64,000 nucleotides of DNA from Solea solea (GCF_958295425.1 NC_081153.1:2638419-2702418), one strand, 5' to 3'; counted from the stretch's first letter, positions 23,974 to 35,240 are shown. A program made the numbers and translations. The notes: a model not told the origin generated them from the letters alone.

Positions 23974-25425
23974 CTGCACACAGAGAAGTAGCATGTTCAC
24001 AACACACACACATTTACACACAAACACGTGCTCAGTCAGCAATAAACTGGCTTTCAGTTACTCTGTATTAAATTACATCCTTTATCTCCAGGGCTACAGC
24101 CGCGGGAATATCTAATGATGTACTTTACGGTACTGCCGTGACCACTGCTCCGATCTCACAATGATAAAAGCCCCCGGATCCCATTTACCTTTATTTTCGC
24201 AAACATTTTCTTCCTTTTTTATTATTATTACTATGGAAATGAGTGTTTAATCCTAAAACGATTGATATGATTGTCATGTTTCTTCACTCTATCAATGAAT
24301 GTGTTTCATGGAGACAAGAAGAGGCTACCGTGGTGGTGGAGGTGGGGGATGGAGGTAATTAATGAGATGTAGATCATCATTGCTCTGAGCATTGGAGAGA
24401 TCATACATAATGAATGGGGGGGGAGAGTAAATAAGCTGCATGTTGCCAAGGAGGAGGTTTTCTGATACGGGAGCGAACCAGAACTCAGACGCTTCATCAG
24501 ACACTTTATAACCACACACACGTACGGACACTGAGTGAAAGGGCTGGTTACCTTTGTTGTTACTCACTGGCTTCAGAGTGAACAGGCTTGTATATACAGT
24601 ATCTTTGTGAGGACCAAAAAGGGAGGACACTTTGGATGCTCCTCACAACTCTAATGGCGTGTTTCCACCAAGCGGAACGGTTTGGTTTCCTTTAGGAATC
24701 GTACCAAAATAACTGGCCCCAAATGTTCCATTTTTTCTGTACCCTTCCCTTGAGGTACCAAAGTAATGGTACAGGTGAAGCTAGAACCACGGCAGTCACT
24801 CCCTTGTGACCACAAACCGAGCAGAAAAAAGAGCTGCTGGACGTCCTCCATTGTTGTCCGTTGGGTCCCGTTGGATGTCGTGGTTCAAAATCACGCTACA
24901 CGGCCGTCGGGCACAGAGTCCACCCCGTCTACCAAGTAAAGCTGCTGTTCATAGTGGAAATTTGGAATTTAGGCTTAGGGTTAAAGGAGTTTAGTTGAGA
25001 TGGTTAAGGTTAGCGTAATGTCCTCACTAAGAATACTGAACAAGAATGTGTGTATTTCTGCTTTTATGACCTCTGTCTGACCTTCTTCTCAGAACCAGTG
25101 GTTCACCCAAAGCTGGGTCCTAATGAGGCAGAACTGTATTTCTGAGGCTCTGGTTAAGTTTAGGGCTTAAGATTTGGATTGTGAGTTAGGCTAAGGTTTG
25201 GTATTGACTTGTTAGGGTTTAGGTTAGGAGGATTAGGTAGACTAACCGTCGGTGTGAATGTGAGAGTGAGTGGTTGTTAGTCCTTTATGTGGTCCTGTGA
25301 TGGACTGGCAATGGATGGAGTGGGTTAGGATGAGGTTTTGGTTTGGTTGTCCAAATGAATGAACGTAAACCTCAGAGTCCTCACAAGCTCTGTAAACCCT
25401 AAAACATGAGTGTGTCAGAACATAC
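23974..25425 (-). other. khdrbs3: khdrbs3 intron 4
   Basis: This is a 1,452-bp intron, GTATGT to GTGCAG. It carries a remnant of a common fish repeat, from about 24590 to 25060, recognisable by GTGAGGACC at one end, TCCTCACTAAG at the other and GTTAAGGTTAG inside. That repeat is interrupted by a diverged element with GTTTCCACCAAGCGGAACGG at its edge. TTAGG-like degenerate stretches occur at 25130-25250. No coding signal is seen. Confidence 0.85.
24655..24860. repeat. fragment related to the 15240-15590 repeat
   Basis: GTTTCCACCAAGCGGAACGG and TTTAGGAATCGTACCAAAA are the reverse-complement relatives of blocks at 15478-15590. The fragment sits inside a GTGAGGACC...TCCTCACTAAG repeat in intron 4. 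Confidence 0.45.
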
Positions 25426-25572
25426 TGGTATGAGGAACTTCTTGATCTCCTCCAGAGCGTGACCCATCCTGGCGTAGGCCTCAGCCGGGGGGGCGAACAC
25501 TTCAATGAGGACGTGCAGGTCCTCGTTCAGGTGGTGATATTTGGCCTCGCCGCTCTGCCGTAGCTCTTCTTC
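25426..25572 (-). CDS. khdrbs3: khdrbs3 exon 4 (C-terminal half of KH domain)
   Basis: This is a 147-bp exon of 49 codons in phase 0. It reads [20 protein letters not shown], then [20 protein letters not shown], then EEIKKFLIP. It completes the KH domain: the beta strand LHVLIEVFA and the long C-terminal helix [18 protein letters not shown], which in STAR proteins leads into QUA2. [12 protein letters not shown] is diagnostic of KHDRBS3; KHDRBS2 has PPGEAYSRMSHA. The acceptor is TGTTCCATCAG and the donor is CCA|GTATGT. HHLNED replaces the remembered human FHLNDD. The intron that follows is the shortest complete one in the window (1.45 kb). Confidence 0.97.
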
Positions 25573-25998
25573 CTGATGGAACAAGAACAAAGTATCGTCG
25601 TCATAATCCTCTGTCATGAGATGCATTTGTTTTTTGGATTTCAGTGAGAATCTAGCGCAGAATTTCCTCTTTTTTCCATAATGGTTACATAATGAGGTTT
25701 GATGCTTCCGTGCTGCAGAACAAAAACACACTGTTTTTAGGTGAAGGCAGTGCCTTTAATCATTTGAACTGTAGGTGTCACATTGAATCGATTGCTCTTG
25801 TCCTCACACAGCTGCCTGTCCTCGATGTACAGATGAGGAATGTGTTCTCGTGCAACACATCGTAATATCTGCTCTCATTGTTTCTCATATATGTCGTGAC
25901 TGTGGCTCCTGCAAAGCAAATGCATCATGATTGGGAGGATAAAATATATAGATATATATATTTGTAAATAAAATAGAAATAAAGAGCTTTATTCAAAG

Positions 25999-26100
25999 TT
26001 AGGGCTGCTCGATAATGGAGAAAAATAATAATCACGTCATTATTTGGGTGATAATTGAAATTATTTCAAATTACTCTTTGACTTGAACTTGCAACAAATT
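25999..26100 (+). mobile_element. AGGGCTGCTCGATAATGG-type element fragment
   Basis: GTTAGGGCTGCTCGATAATGG followed by AAAAATAATAATCACG and ATTATTTGGGTGATAATTG is the start of another common fish non-autonomous repeat whose ends read AGGGCTGC(A/T)CGAT. Its far end is not clear. Confidence 0.5.
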
Positions 26101-26391
26101 GAATTTATTGGATGTATGAAAGTCTTTAAACATGTGATTTTGAATGAAACGTTTTGAATTTACCTTAAAATAACTTGTATATACAGTATCTTTACTCATT
26201 TTGTAATAATTGGTTTGTTTTGGCCCATAATCGTATTTGAACGACATTGTCAGCCGGACATTGTCGGGGCTTTTTCCACAGCTTTTTTCTCCTTAACGTC
26301 CAGAGTGACTTTTGTGGACATCCATGTTCTGACATACAGTCTGGGGCTTAAATGTTTTTCTTCATACGTCTTCTACAACACAGAGGAGGAA

Positions 26392-26438
26392 AGCAGTTAA
26401 TATGTCAACTTGAGTGTCAAGTTGACATATTAACTGCT
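26392..26438. repeat. perfect 22-bp inverted repeat with 3-base loop
   Basis: The left arm 26392-26413 (AGCAGTTAATATG...) and right arm 26417-26438 (...CATATTAACTGCT) are exact reverse complements around GTG. The right arm runs directly into CTAGATGCCACCAAATCATAC, a typical end of a fish MITE, so the hairpin seems to be a local inverted duplication at or near that element. Confidence 0.9.
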
Positions 26439-28400
26439 AGATGCCACCAAATCATACACAAAGGTCCTTTTAAAAGTCTACTGCACAAACTTTAAATCTA
26501 AACAAAGGCCACACAGTGATGATTAAGTCTGTGTTTTGTCACTATAGCTGTGTTTAGATCTTCTATTGCAGTCTCCCTGCACTGCACACAGGAAGAGATT
26601 TTAAGGCTGTGCCGACTTTGTGCTTCAGTTTCAGAAGTCTTCAAAAAACCCAGTCGCTCAATGGTTTGATGGGATTAATGTTTGTTGTGCTGCTGCTGTA
26701 GACATAAAGACACAGAAGCTCCCTCGATCAGGTCTGATAGTATTGCTGAGCAGAGCCCGTTTTCAGATGAAGGAACAGAGCGACAGATAATGTGACAACA
26801 CTTAGTGTCTTCATAGGAATCCCTGTGTGAGGCTTTTTACGGGAAAACTGCCTCCTGATGCACAAGAGAACAACTTGCAGGGGACCAATACAGATGCCGT
26901 AGGCGTCGTTGTCAGTTTTAGCTTCATCGTGACGTACTGTAAAGTTGTTCAAAGTCTATTTTCACCTCTAAAGGCCTCAAGAAGATGAATTCCTGGACAA
27001 GTTCCGCTCAAAACAGTGAAATTGGAGCAAAATGCAGCGCGCCGCTCTCCACAGAAGTACAGTTCCGTTTGGAAATGTAAACAGTGACGACAGAAGCAGG
27101 CCAGCAGAATGTCACCGATGGCGGGGAAATAGGACAGCGAAGCCCCCAAATGTCTCTCACCAAATTACACAAACTAAACAACAACACGTTTTGTGTCCCA
27201 GTTTCTTCTCTTGGGCCTCTCCAATGGCAGCGACTTCCTCTTCCCCTGCTCCCTCACCAGCACCGTGCAAGCCAGTGTCTCTGATATCATCTAATTATAA
27301 ATAACCTTCCTTTAAGAGTGCCTGTGGTATGTTAATGATATGTTAATTTCCTCCATAAATCTGTGCTTTACGAGCAAAGGGCTCCTTTGCACACAGCAGC
27401 GGCTCTGATGGTGATGAGCGGGGTGTTGGAGAGAGAGAGAGAGAGAGAGAGACAGATGACTTCATGCAGATCTGTCTCTCCTCTCTTCTCCTCTCCTCTT
27501 TGATGTGCTCTTCCGTGTATTTGCACGACAGAAAATGGATGAGGAATAAATTCCAGCACATGTTGTTGTCTGAGGACTTGTGTGATTTAAGTGTCATCAA
27601 TCAATCAAATGCTAATTATTTTTACAGCACTTTTTCCAAACAAATCAAATGCAAAGGCTGTGGATGAGCGAGTTATCTTCCAACCCAGAGCTTTGATCTC
27701 TGGCTCCTCTCTACCTTACATGCCAATGCCTCCCTGGGTGAGACATGGAATTCCAAATTGCTCGTGGCAGCTGTGCTGGCAGCATGTGAATGATGGGTGA
27801 TATAGAGAAGGAAAATACTGCTGTGTATACTGTAGATGCACCGTGTGAACATCGGTGAGTGTCAACAAGACTTGGATTTTAAGAAGCTGAGCATTGGCAT
27901 CAAAATAGAACCCAATAATGATAAATAATAGATATAAAATAAACAAATAGAGAAATAGAAAACCGTAAAAACTTTGGAGTGCATGAAGGCACCTCTGTCA
28001 GGAGTGATGAGATGGATCCAGCTCTGCAGCTGCCCACAGCGGCGGATTAGTGCGGTCTGTTTGTCCGATCTATCGCAGGCATCTGCCTTCCTTCTATTTA
28101 CATTTTGTTTTCTTAGTAAATCTGCTCATGAAAACAGGAGGCGGCCACGCGCCTGGCGTCTAGGCGAAAACATAAAAATGGACTGTGGACGTCAACCGAG
28201 CAACCACTTCAATCCCATTTAGGGATTTTTCTTTTGTCGTTGCCTGTTGTTTGTTTCTGATAAATGCATGGACATCTGTCTTTTTCTCTAATGGTGATTT
28301 ATTACATTAACCCCACCCTGTACAATTGGTATGTTCCTTTCCCCCCAATCAACAATTAAATATCTATGGAAGCCCATCCCAGCCAAAAAAAAAAGAGTTA

Positions 28401-28804
28401 AAACTTAGCCTGGATAATAAAAATATCCTCAAAGTAAGTCGAAATGATGAGATAAAGTTATAATTATGAGATAAATAGTCGAAATTATGAGATAAAGTTG
28501 TAATTATCAGATAAATAGTCGAAATTATGAGATAAAGTTGTAATTATGAGATAAATAGTGGAAATCATGAGATAAAAAGTCATAATTATGAAATAAATAG
28601 TCGAAATTATGAGATAAATAGTCAAAATGATGAGATAAAAAATGTGATTATGAGATAAAATGTTGAAATTATGAGACAAAAAAATCATAATTATGAGATA
28701 AAGAAGTGTGCATGTTTGTAATGGCCCCTTCATCCATCCATAATTATTTTTATCTCATCATTTCGACTTACTTTGAGTATATTTTTATTATCCAGGCTAA
28801 GTTT
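28401..28804. mobile_element. non-autonomous element: 56-bp inverted repeats around a tandem array
   Basis: The left end (28401-28456) starts AAACTTAGCCTGG, and the right end (28749-28804) is its reverse complement over 56 bases with about one mismatch. Between them (28457-28730) is a degenerate tandem array of GTCGAAATTATGAGATAAA / GTTATAATTATGAGATAAA units of about 18-20 bp. The internal repeats match the inner edge of the TIR, so the array appears to have grown from the TIR sequence. No target duplication is clear. The minus-strand open frame across it (hydrophobic ILSHN/YLI repeats) is a product of the repeat. Confidence 0.75.
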
Positions 28805-29594
28805 GACCTCTTTACATATCAGATAAACCTGAGCTAAAAGCACAGTCAGGATCCTGTTTATTTTTCCCTTCAGATTTAGATAAATTGATGGGTTTTTAGA
28901 CAATTACACAAATACTGTACATTTTATTTGTTATTTTCGTCACTCCAAAATGTGCCTAAACTTCCACATTAATGGGTCTACATTTGACTGACAGCCACTG
29001 GGTCACATGGGCTGCACACGGCTTTGAAAACAGCTTCATTTTGAAAAGTTTATGCAAATGTGAACGATAGTGAGGACTGCCAAACATGTCTGATGTCTTT
29101 GAAGCCTGCACTGTCTCACTCTGTCTCTGTCTGTCTCTGTCTGTCTCTGTCTGTCTGTCAGATCTGTGCAGCGTCTGTTCAGCTGAACTCTGGGAAAAGA
29201 AAATGCACTAATGATTTGTTCAGTAATGTAAGGATGGACTTTTATGAAAAGCTGGTGTATGTATGAAAACTTGAAAACACATTCCAGCTGAATTACACAA
29301 GTAGAGATGATGTAGTTTCCCTTTGAGCTGGAGACAAAGTGGACGAACAGGAAATAAATAGTCTCTTATCCCGTGTGTGTCTCTCCACCCTCGGTTTGTC
29401 AGAGGTGATTTGTTGGTGGCAGCAGATTCTCTGTGATCAAAGGTCTGTGTGTCTCTCTGTCTCCAGCACCTGGAGGAAAAGATGTGTCACTGAGATGTGC
29501 TGACCTCGGCAGCCCTCACCTGTCTGCACAAACCCACTGCGGGATTTATGAGTGACAGCCTTCTCTGTGCGGAGCAGAGCTTCTTCATCATCTT

Positions 29595-29650
29595 CATCTT
29601 CTTCTTCTTCTTCTTCTACCTTTAAAGGGGAGGGAGGGAGGGAGGGAGGG
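29595..29650. repeat. CTT tract followed by GGGA tract
   Basis: A pyrimidine (CTT)n run (29595-29617) lies just before a purine (GGGA)n run (29630-29650), an abrupt strand asymmetry switch. Confidence 0.9.
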
Positions 29651-30212
29651 ATACACCCTCCTCCTCCGCCACTGCTTCATCTTCAGCTGGATGCAGACTC
29701 TTTGTTTGCGGCTGCGCAGCATGTGTCGTTGTAGTGTTGGCCACTTAAAATTCCGTGTGTAGGTCGGGCAGCCGGGCAGCCGCAGAGCGAGGAGACAGCT
29801 CGACTTTTTACCTGAAGGCTTTTTCCAAGACGAGGCAGAAGAGCGACGTGAGGCTCTGCTGTCAGAAACAACATGTTTCTACTCTCAGTGCACTGATGGA
29901 GCACACACTGTACACAAGCAGAGAGTCAGGAGTCAGGAGGAAGGTTTGCTTTTCACACCGCATTACACAGAGAGTTCAAACTGTACACGGCCAACCTCTT
30001 TATATTCAGTGGTGACGCTGCAAAGAACGCAGATAACTGTTCAAATATTTGCTCCTGCGGGACTTTGATCTTTTGTTGACGTTAATGTGAGAGCAGAGAG
30101 CTTGAAACCCTGCGAGCATTTCTCCCTCCCGCCCGCCCACCGGGTGATGACACCTTGTCTTCCCACTATCACGGCAGATGATGTAAAGATGTCGGTGTCA
30201 TAACGTCGTGCA

Positions 30213-30244
30213 GAGGAGAGAGGAGAGAGGAGAGAGGAGAGAGT
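30213..30244. repeat. heptamer repeat (GAGGAGA)n
   Basis: Four to five units of a purine-only heptamer. Confidence 0.85.
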
Positions 30245-31469
30245 GAGTGCAGCAAACAAGGATCAGTCAGAGCAAACGCCACGCTGAGAGAGTGTGACCT
30301 CACTCACGTCACATGAAGGTGTTTTAGTTTGATCTGCACAATATGTCACAGACAGAAACTGACTTGTTTATGCAGAATATGAAAAGCTTGACCGTCCAAA
30401 ACAAACCTCGACAAAGTGAAACGCAGTCGATCCAGTGACGCGTGGTGAGGTTACAGCTTATATTTCAATTTTATTTTAAAATTATGCTTTAATCGATTCC
30501 ATACTGTTCAACAATAAGTATGGATACCCTTCTCACGTGTATTTGAACACAGGAAATGTGTAAATTCAGCGATTTTGACCATAGAAATGTTGAAATCCTA
30601 CAGAAAAGTCATTTATAGAACAGTTTTTACCATTGTTAGTATTTTACTTGTCATGATGACACCGTGTCGACCCAAGCTTCACTCGAGCTAAACTGTTCAA
30701 CCAATTTCATCAAAAACTCTGACGTGGGAAACTCCAGCCGTCACATTTTCAACATGGAGCCGCTCGCCGCGTGTTTGACAGCTGAGCTTTGAGAGCGGCG
30801 GGTGGTCAGGAGACAAAAGTTAGAGAATTCTCTCTTCTGAAAGGATGGATCGAGTGTACGTCAGGTGATCCAGGCACAAAATAGCAAAGCACAAAGGAAA
30901 GAAGTACTGATTTTATCATGTCAGGGCAACATCAGCTATACTACCTTTGGGAATGGGAATTGGTCACGTGACATAATAATTAAGCAGGGGCTTTGATGTG
31001 TGCGGTCAAAATACACACGCACACATATATATATAAAAAACTAAAGAGAAAAACTTGAGAAGATGAAAGAAGAAAGCTCTGCTCCACCCTCCCTCACTCG
31101 CCTAGAACCTTGGGGACATGGAGAACAATTATATGAAGAGTTTAATTACAGTGTTCCCTTGTTTCCACTTTGATTTACTGTGTTTTCTCTCTTGGCCTGG
31201 CGCTTGTCAGCAGCCACCATTTTCTTTTCACTTTTACTATTTTCAACATGTTTAACCACTTGAGACGAGGCTTGGCTGCGTCGCAGGAGAAGTGGAACAA
31301 GAGGACAAAGTCGTTGTCTTCCGTGGTCGAGACTTTACATAAAAGTGTCTCCGTCTTCAAAGATTTGTCCAGCCCACCTCTTCTCTCTTTAAACCACGAG
31401 ATGGTGGAGTGCAGTAAAAGAGTGGAGGGAGTCAGGGGAGCAGAGCAGGAATAAAGAGTCAAGTTTTAC

Positions 31470-31586
31470 CTTTTCTTTGTCTCGCATGGATCCTTTTCCG
31501 AGAATTGACATCTTGGTGAGAGTGTCCTCCTGTAGTCTCTTTAACGAGTTCCCACGCGGCCCGAGGAGTTTGCCGACAAAGTTAAA
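31470..31586 (-). CDS. khdrbs3: khdrbs3 exon 3 (KH domain core with GPRG loop)
   Basis: This is a 117-bp exon of exactly 39 codons in phase 0. It begins [20 protein letters not shown] and continues [19 protein letters not shown]. It carries the KH core helix-turn-helix with the GPRG (GxxG) loop that contacts the RNA backbone, then the variable loop and the GKGSMRDK strand conserved in all Sam68-family proteins. The residue after LQE is Asp where remembered human KHDRBS3 has Glu. The donor is AAG|GTAAAA, the weakest-looking of the six donors because the +5 position is not G. The acceptor is CTGTTGCAG, and its pyrimidine tract is a CT/CTGT microsatellite (see the repeat at 31587-31664). A weak donor with a repeat-derived acceptor suggests inclusion could depend on trans-acting factors; that is inference. 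Confidence 0.97.
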
Positions 31587-31664
31587 CTGCAACAGAGAGA
31601 GAGACGGAGAGAGACACACAGACACAGACAGACAGACAGACAGAGAGAGAGAGAGAGAGAGAGA
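31587..31664 (-). promoter_or_regulatory. khdrbs3: exon 3 acceptor: microsatellite polypyrimidine tract
   Basis: In the sense (minus) direction the ~75 bases before the exon 3 acceptor are CT and CTGT repeats: a (CT)n block, (CTGT)n, CTGTGTGTCTCTCTCC, CTCTCTCT and then GTTGCAG. The tract therefore serves as the polypyrimidine tract of an essential KH-domain exon while also being a simple-sequence repeat likely to vary in length. CU repeats are known binding sites for polypyrimidine-tract-binding proteins; binding here is inference. Confidence 0.85.
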
Positions 31665-31849
31665 ATAAATCAGAATCTGTGCACTTGTGTTAAAGACCAA
31701 AGACGTCTCATGTTTGAAGGAGTCTGTGTCTGCTTCATTTCCCATCATTTTTGGGTCACTTTTTCATCGGTCATCATGGTTGCATTGCCGGTAAATTACC
31801 GTGGGAATAATGCACAACTCCTTATATGGACATCCTGGGCGTGTGTGTT

Positions 31850-32060
31850 TAAAGGTCACATATTCAGGCTTTTTGTTCATCTAGCGATATAAAGTAGAAA
31901 TAACTGTGCAGAAATCACAAAGTTAGAACTTTTTTCTTTTCTTTTTGTTCATAAAAACGAAGTGAACTTTGAACTGTGACGTGTTTCCAAGTTTCCTCCA
32001 TCTGATTTTAAACAGTTTTAGTGCGTTTTGCTCAGGTGTGTTTATAGAGTTGGTGAAAAT
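31850..32060 (+). repeat. unclassified repeat shared with 1015-1290, copy 2
   Basis: Blocks AAAGGTCACATATTCAGGC, AGAAATCACAAAGTTAGAAC, GATTTTAAACAGTTTTAGTG and TTTTGCTCAGGTGTGTTTAT match copy 1 in direct orientation. Copy 2 lies directly before the AGAGCTGCAACTAAC element at 32123. Confidence 0.6.
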
Positions 32061-32122
32061 TATATATTATATATTGTTATATTATATATATTATAGCTTC
32101 TGTATGTACTGTACGTTTTAAC

Positions 32123-32434
32123 TAGAGCTGCAACTAACCATTATTTTCCATAATCGAATAATCTGTCGATTATTTTCTCATTTGATAGAATAATGGTTTG
32201 GTCCATAAAATGTCAGAAAACGTGTTTGTCAAACCTGGAAATAATGAGGTTCTCAAATGTCTTGTTTTTGTCCAGAAACCAAAATGATTCACTTTATTAT
32301 TGATTTCTTTGTTTTATGCAGCAAAGAAACAAAGGAAATATTCACATTTAAGAAGCTGAAAAATCAGAAATCTTGTTTTAATCAAAGCTTCAAATGATGA
32401 AGGGATTATTCCAGTAATTGTTTTAGCTCTAGTT
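32123..32434 (+). mobile_element. AGAGCTGCAACTAAC-family element, copy 3 (complete)
   Basis: This copy is near full length in plus orientation, from AGAGCTGCAACTAACC to AGTAATTGTTTTAGCTCTAG. Both ends are related by inverted repetition (AGAGCT...AGCTCT). The conserved core TTCTCAAATGTCTTGTTTTTG and ATTCACATTTAAGAAGCTGAA is present. Confidence 0.8.
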
Positions 32435-32768
32435 TTAACATAGTAAAGGAAAAAGCAGCCATGATGCTTTATGTTAGCAGTGACATCACAAGTATGGACA
32501 AACACTAAACAACATAATACTTGTAAGGCGTATATTAGGTAAAATTGCTCGATTGTCCACAGCTTTATGTCCTGGACTTAGTTCCAAATGTTTCAAGGAT
32601 GTTACAGAAATATTTATCTGAGCTAAATTTAAATTTGACCACATCTGGAGCTCAGCCGTCCGTCACCCAGCGTCTTGGCTTAGATTGCTTTCGCAAGGTC
32701 ATCGTTTGTTTTTAGCAGATAAACAGCGGAATGTTGTGCACGACAATGTCGAGGCACGTTGTGTTGCA

Positions 32769-32846
32769 GGCGGCGGCGGCAGCAGCAGCAGCAGCAGCGG
32801 CAGCAGCGGCAGCAGCGGCAGCAGCGGCAGCAGCAGCAGCAGCAGA
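32769..32846. repeat. CAG/GGCAGCA compound trinucleotide tract
   Basis: GGCGGC, then (AGC) runs broken regularly by GGC to give four GGCAGCAGC units, then (AGC)6. Overlapping polyA, polyS and polyQ frames on the plus strand are artefacts; the sense direction of khdrbs3 reads CTG. Confidence 0.95.
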
Positions 32847-33175
32847 CAGTGGTCAAAGAGACAAAAGGAGAGCGATGCCTCTCTCCCCCTTCACCGTGTT
32901 CCTCTTTTGCAGTGAATTATTCATCTGTCTCCCCCAACTATTTAGGTCATCAATTAACCAGCAGGAGGTAAAAAAAAAAAGGGCCAGTTTTGTTCTACCA
33001 CTCGACTATACCTCCCCTGCGTTTTTTTTGCAAAAGCGAGTGCTTATTAGGAAGCTTTGCCAATTCCTGGGTGAGGGATTTGGGAGGTGAGCTTTTGTGA
33101 TTCGCTGCTAATGCAGTTACTGACTGCTGGGTTTTTATCCGGGCTCGACTGAACACGAGCGCCTGTCAGCTGCTG

Positions 33176-33225
33176 CTGTACTGTACTGTACTGTACTGTA
33201 CTGTACTGTACTGTACTGTACTGCA
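33176..33225. repeat. pentamer array (CTGTA)n
   Basis: About nine CTGTA units follow GCTGCTG. The last unit is CTGCA. Confidence 0.95.
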
Positions 33226-35240
33226 CTGTTGGTTTCCACGGTGTTACACAAAGTCCAGTGTCTGCATGTGGTCGCAGAGGCCCTCACTCGGCCCTCACAG
33301 TAAATGCCCCACTGTGCTAATTCAAACCCCACAATTGCAAATGGGAGCAAGTGGCCTCCTGCAAAGTTTTGACCTTGGCCAACATGAACATGTGAGACAA
33401 ATGTGGCTCCACATTAGAGTGTCTAATGTGGATGAATGTTGCATTCTTCATAATCCAGATGTCAACTACTGCCCAATCCCATTTCTCATTTTTACCCCAT
33501 TCTCCTTGTCACATAGAACAAGGGATTACATACTATACTTAATATACTAACTACATTACAGCACACTCCTTCAATAATGTGACATGTATCTGTCGATGAT
33601 CCAACGTGCAAAGCGGAGGTGTGGGATTAAGGAGCAAGTGTTGAAATAGGAGTGGGCTTGTACTTGCTTCTTATTGGCTAATATAGTGGCTGTTTCAGAG
33701 TAAAATGCAGTTGAAAGTAATGCGAGCAGATAAAGCGTGCCCTGGCTCTGATGTTTTCAAGTTAACAAAGGGATGATGAAAGGAGACGGCAGAGCCGGAG
33801 TTTAACTGATGTCCTGCGCATCCATCATTTCCACCTGGGAAAAAAAGCCTTGATCATTGAGCTGTTCCCGTCTCTTGAACAATGATTTGCAAAGCCACAT
33901 CACACAGCTGACATCTCCATGCCTGTGTTATTACACCTTTTGTGCACTCATTCCTTCTGACAGGCTGAGTTTGGGACGACGACGGTTGTGTGACTCGCTC
34001 AGGGTTTTTTTTTCCCAGGTGACGATGGAGAAAAATACCTGAAGGAGAAAAAGCTCAATCAAGAACAAAGTGCCCTTGTGTTGGTTTCAATATAAAACTG
34101 CAGGAGCACATTATCAACCGTGCATGGCATTGGTGTCGAGCGGCAAACACCAAAGGAGCAAATTTACAGGAACAAGGAAATCAGACAGACTGTGAAACAG
34201 AATGTAACGCAGACATAAATGGACTGTGTTTGCAGACTTGAGTTTCACTGGAATCAGGGAAACAATTAGAGTCTGTCTTGTTGAGCTAAAGCCAGAACAA
34301 ATGCTTTTTATTTTCTTATCACAGCAGAAGCAACAGCGACTGCGATGCACAGCTTGTAACACAGAAACCGAACGTGTTCTATCTAAATCCGTCCTGTAAT
34401 AACTAATCTAACAGAGTTAGCCACCAAAAATACACTTTAAACTAAAGATTACTTCATTATTTCGAGAATTTAATTATGCTGGATTGTGTTGATGTAATTA
34501 ATGACCTGTAGGTTATGTTTTACTTTAATTAAATGTCCTGAAAGTAAATTAAAAGTACACTTAATGTAAGGAAGAATATGCTTTTTTCTCTGGCAGACAA
34601 ACCTTTTTCTTTTCTTTTCTTTGTTGTGGACATCCTTTTTCTCCTTCTACATAATGAAAACATGAATTCACATAATATGTGCACACATCCAATAAATCCA
34701 GTCCAAAGTACTCTTCGTAGTAGTCGAGGTTGTAATAATGTCCCCAGTTTGGATCTGGTTACATCGTTGAAACTGTAGCAAGAGCAATAAAAAATTTAAA
34801 AACACATGAGGGGTTTGAGACGAGCTTAGAGTTTCCTCCGAAATATTTATAAATGCAGCTGAAGAAACACAGGAAGTATTCGTCTTCATACGAAATCTAT
34901 GCTAAAGCACACTCTCGAGCTGCTGTGAAGTCGATATTTCTTACTCAATGAATTTTATTGCCCTCAATCGACGGTCATGTATGAAATATTCAAAGACACA
35001 ATCTGTGGATACAATTCAGGCATCCAAGCAATCACGTACGAGGACAAGGTGACAGTGGTTAAACCCAAGAAAACAACAATGCTAGAGAAGACGAGGCAGA
35101 AGTGGGAAAAACCCGGGGACAGAATTAGTCGCTGATGTTTTTGTCGCACTGTGAATCTGTGTGCTTTTTTACCCGCCTTTGATGTGAGTGACAAACACGA
35201 CGACAGATGCTCGTGTGAGTGAGATCGCTGACTAAGTAAA

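Larger units (their letters stand above)
25573..31469 (-). other. khdrbs3: khdrbs3 intron 3
   Basis: This is a 5,897-bp intron, GTAAAA to CATCAG. Its main contents are a terminal-inverted-repeat element with internal tandem repeats (28401-28804), a perfect hairpin (26392-26438), a hAT-like end (25999-26100) and several short microsatellites (GA at 27429-27453, CTGT at 29116-29160, CTT and GGGA at 29595-29650, GAGGAGA at 30213-30244). No other coding signal is seen. Confidence 0.9.

Noticed and set aside
25130..25250. Telomere-like TTAGGG stretch
   Set aside because: Only scattered, imperfect TTAGG motifs; part of the common GTGAGGACC...GTTAAGGTTAG fish repeat.
26392..26438. microRNA precursor
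   Set aside because: The stem is only 22 bp with a 3-base loop, shorter than a pre-miRNA hairpin with its flanking stem and loop, and it lies at a MITE end.
32685..33090. Polyalanine/polyserine/polyglutamine frames
   Set aside because: Three frames of one CAG/GGC tract; no homology outside it.
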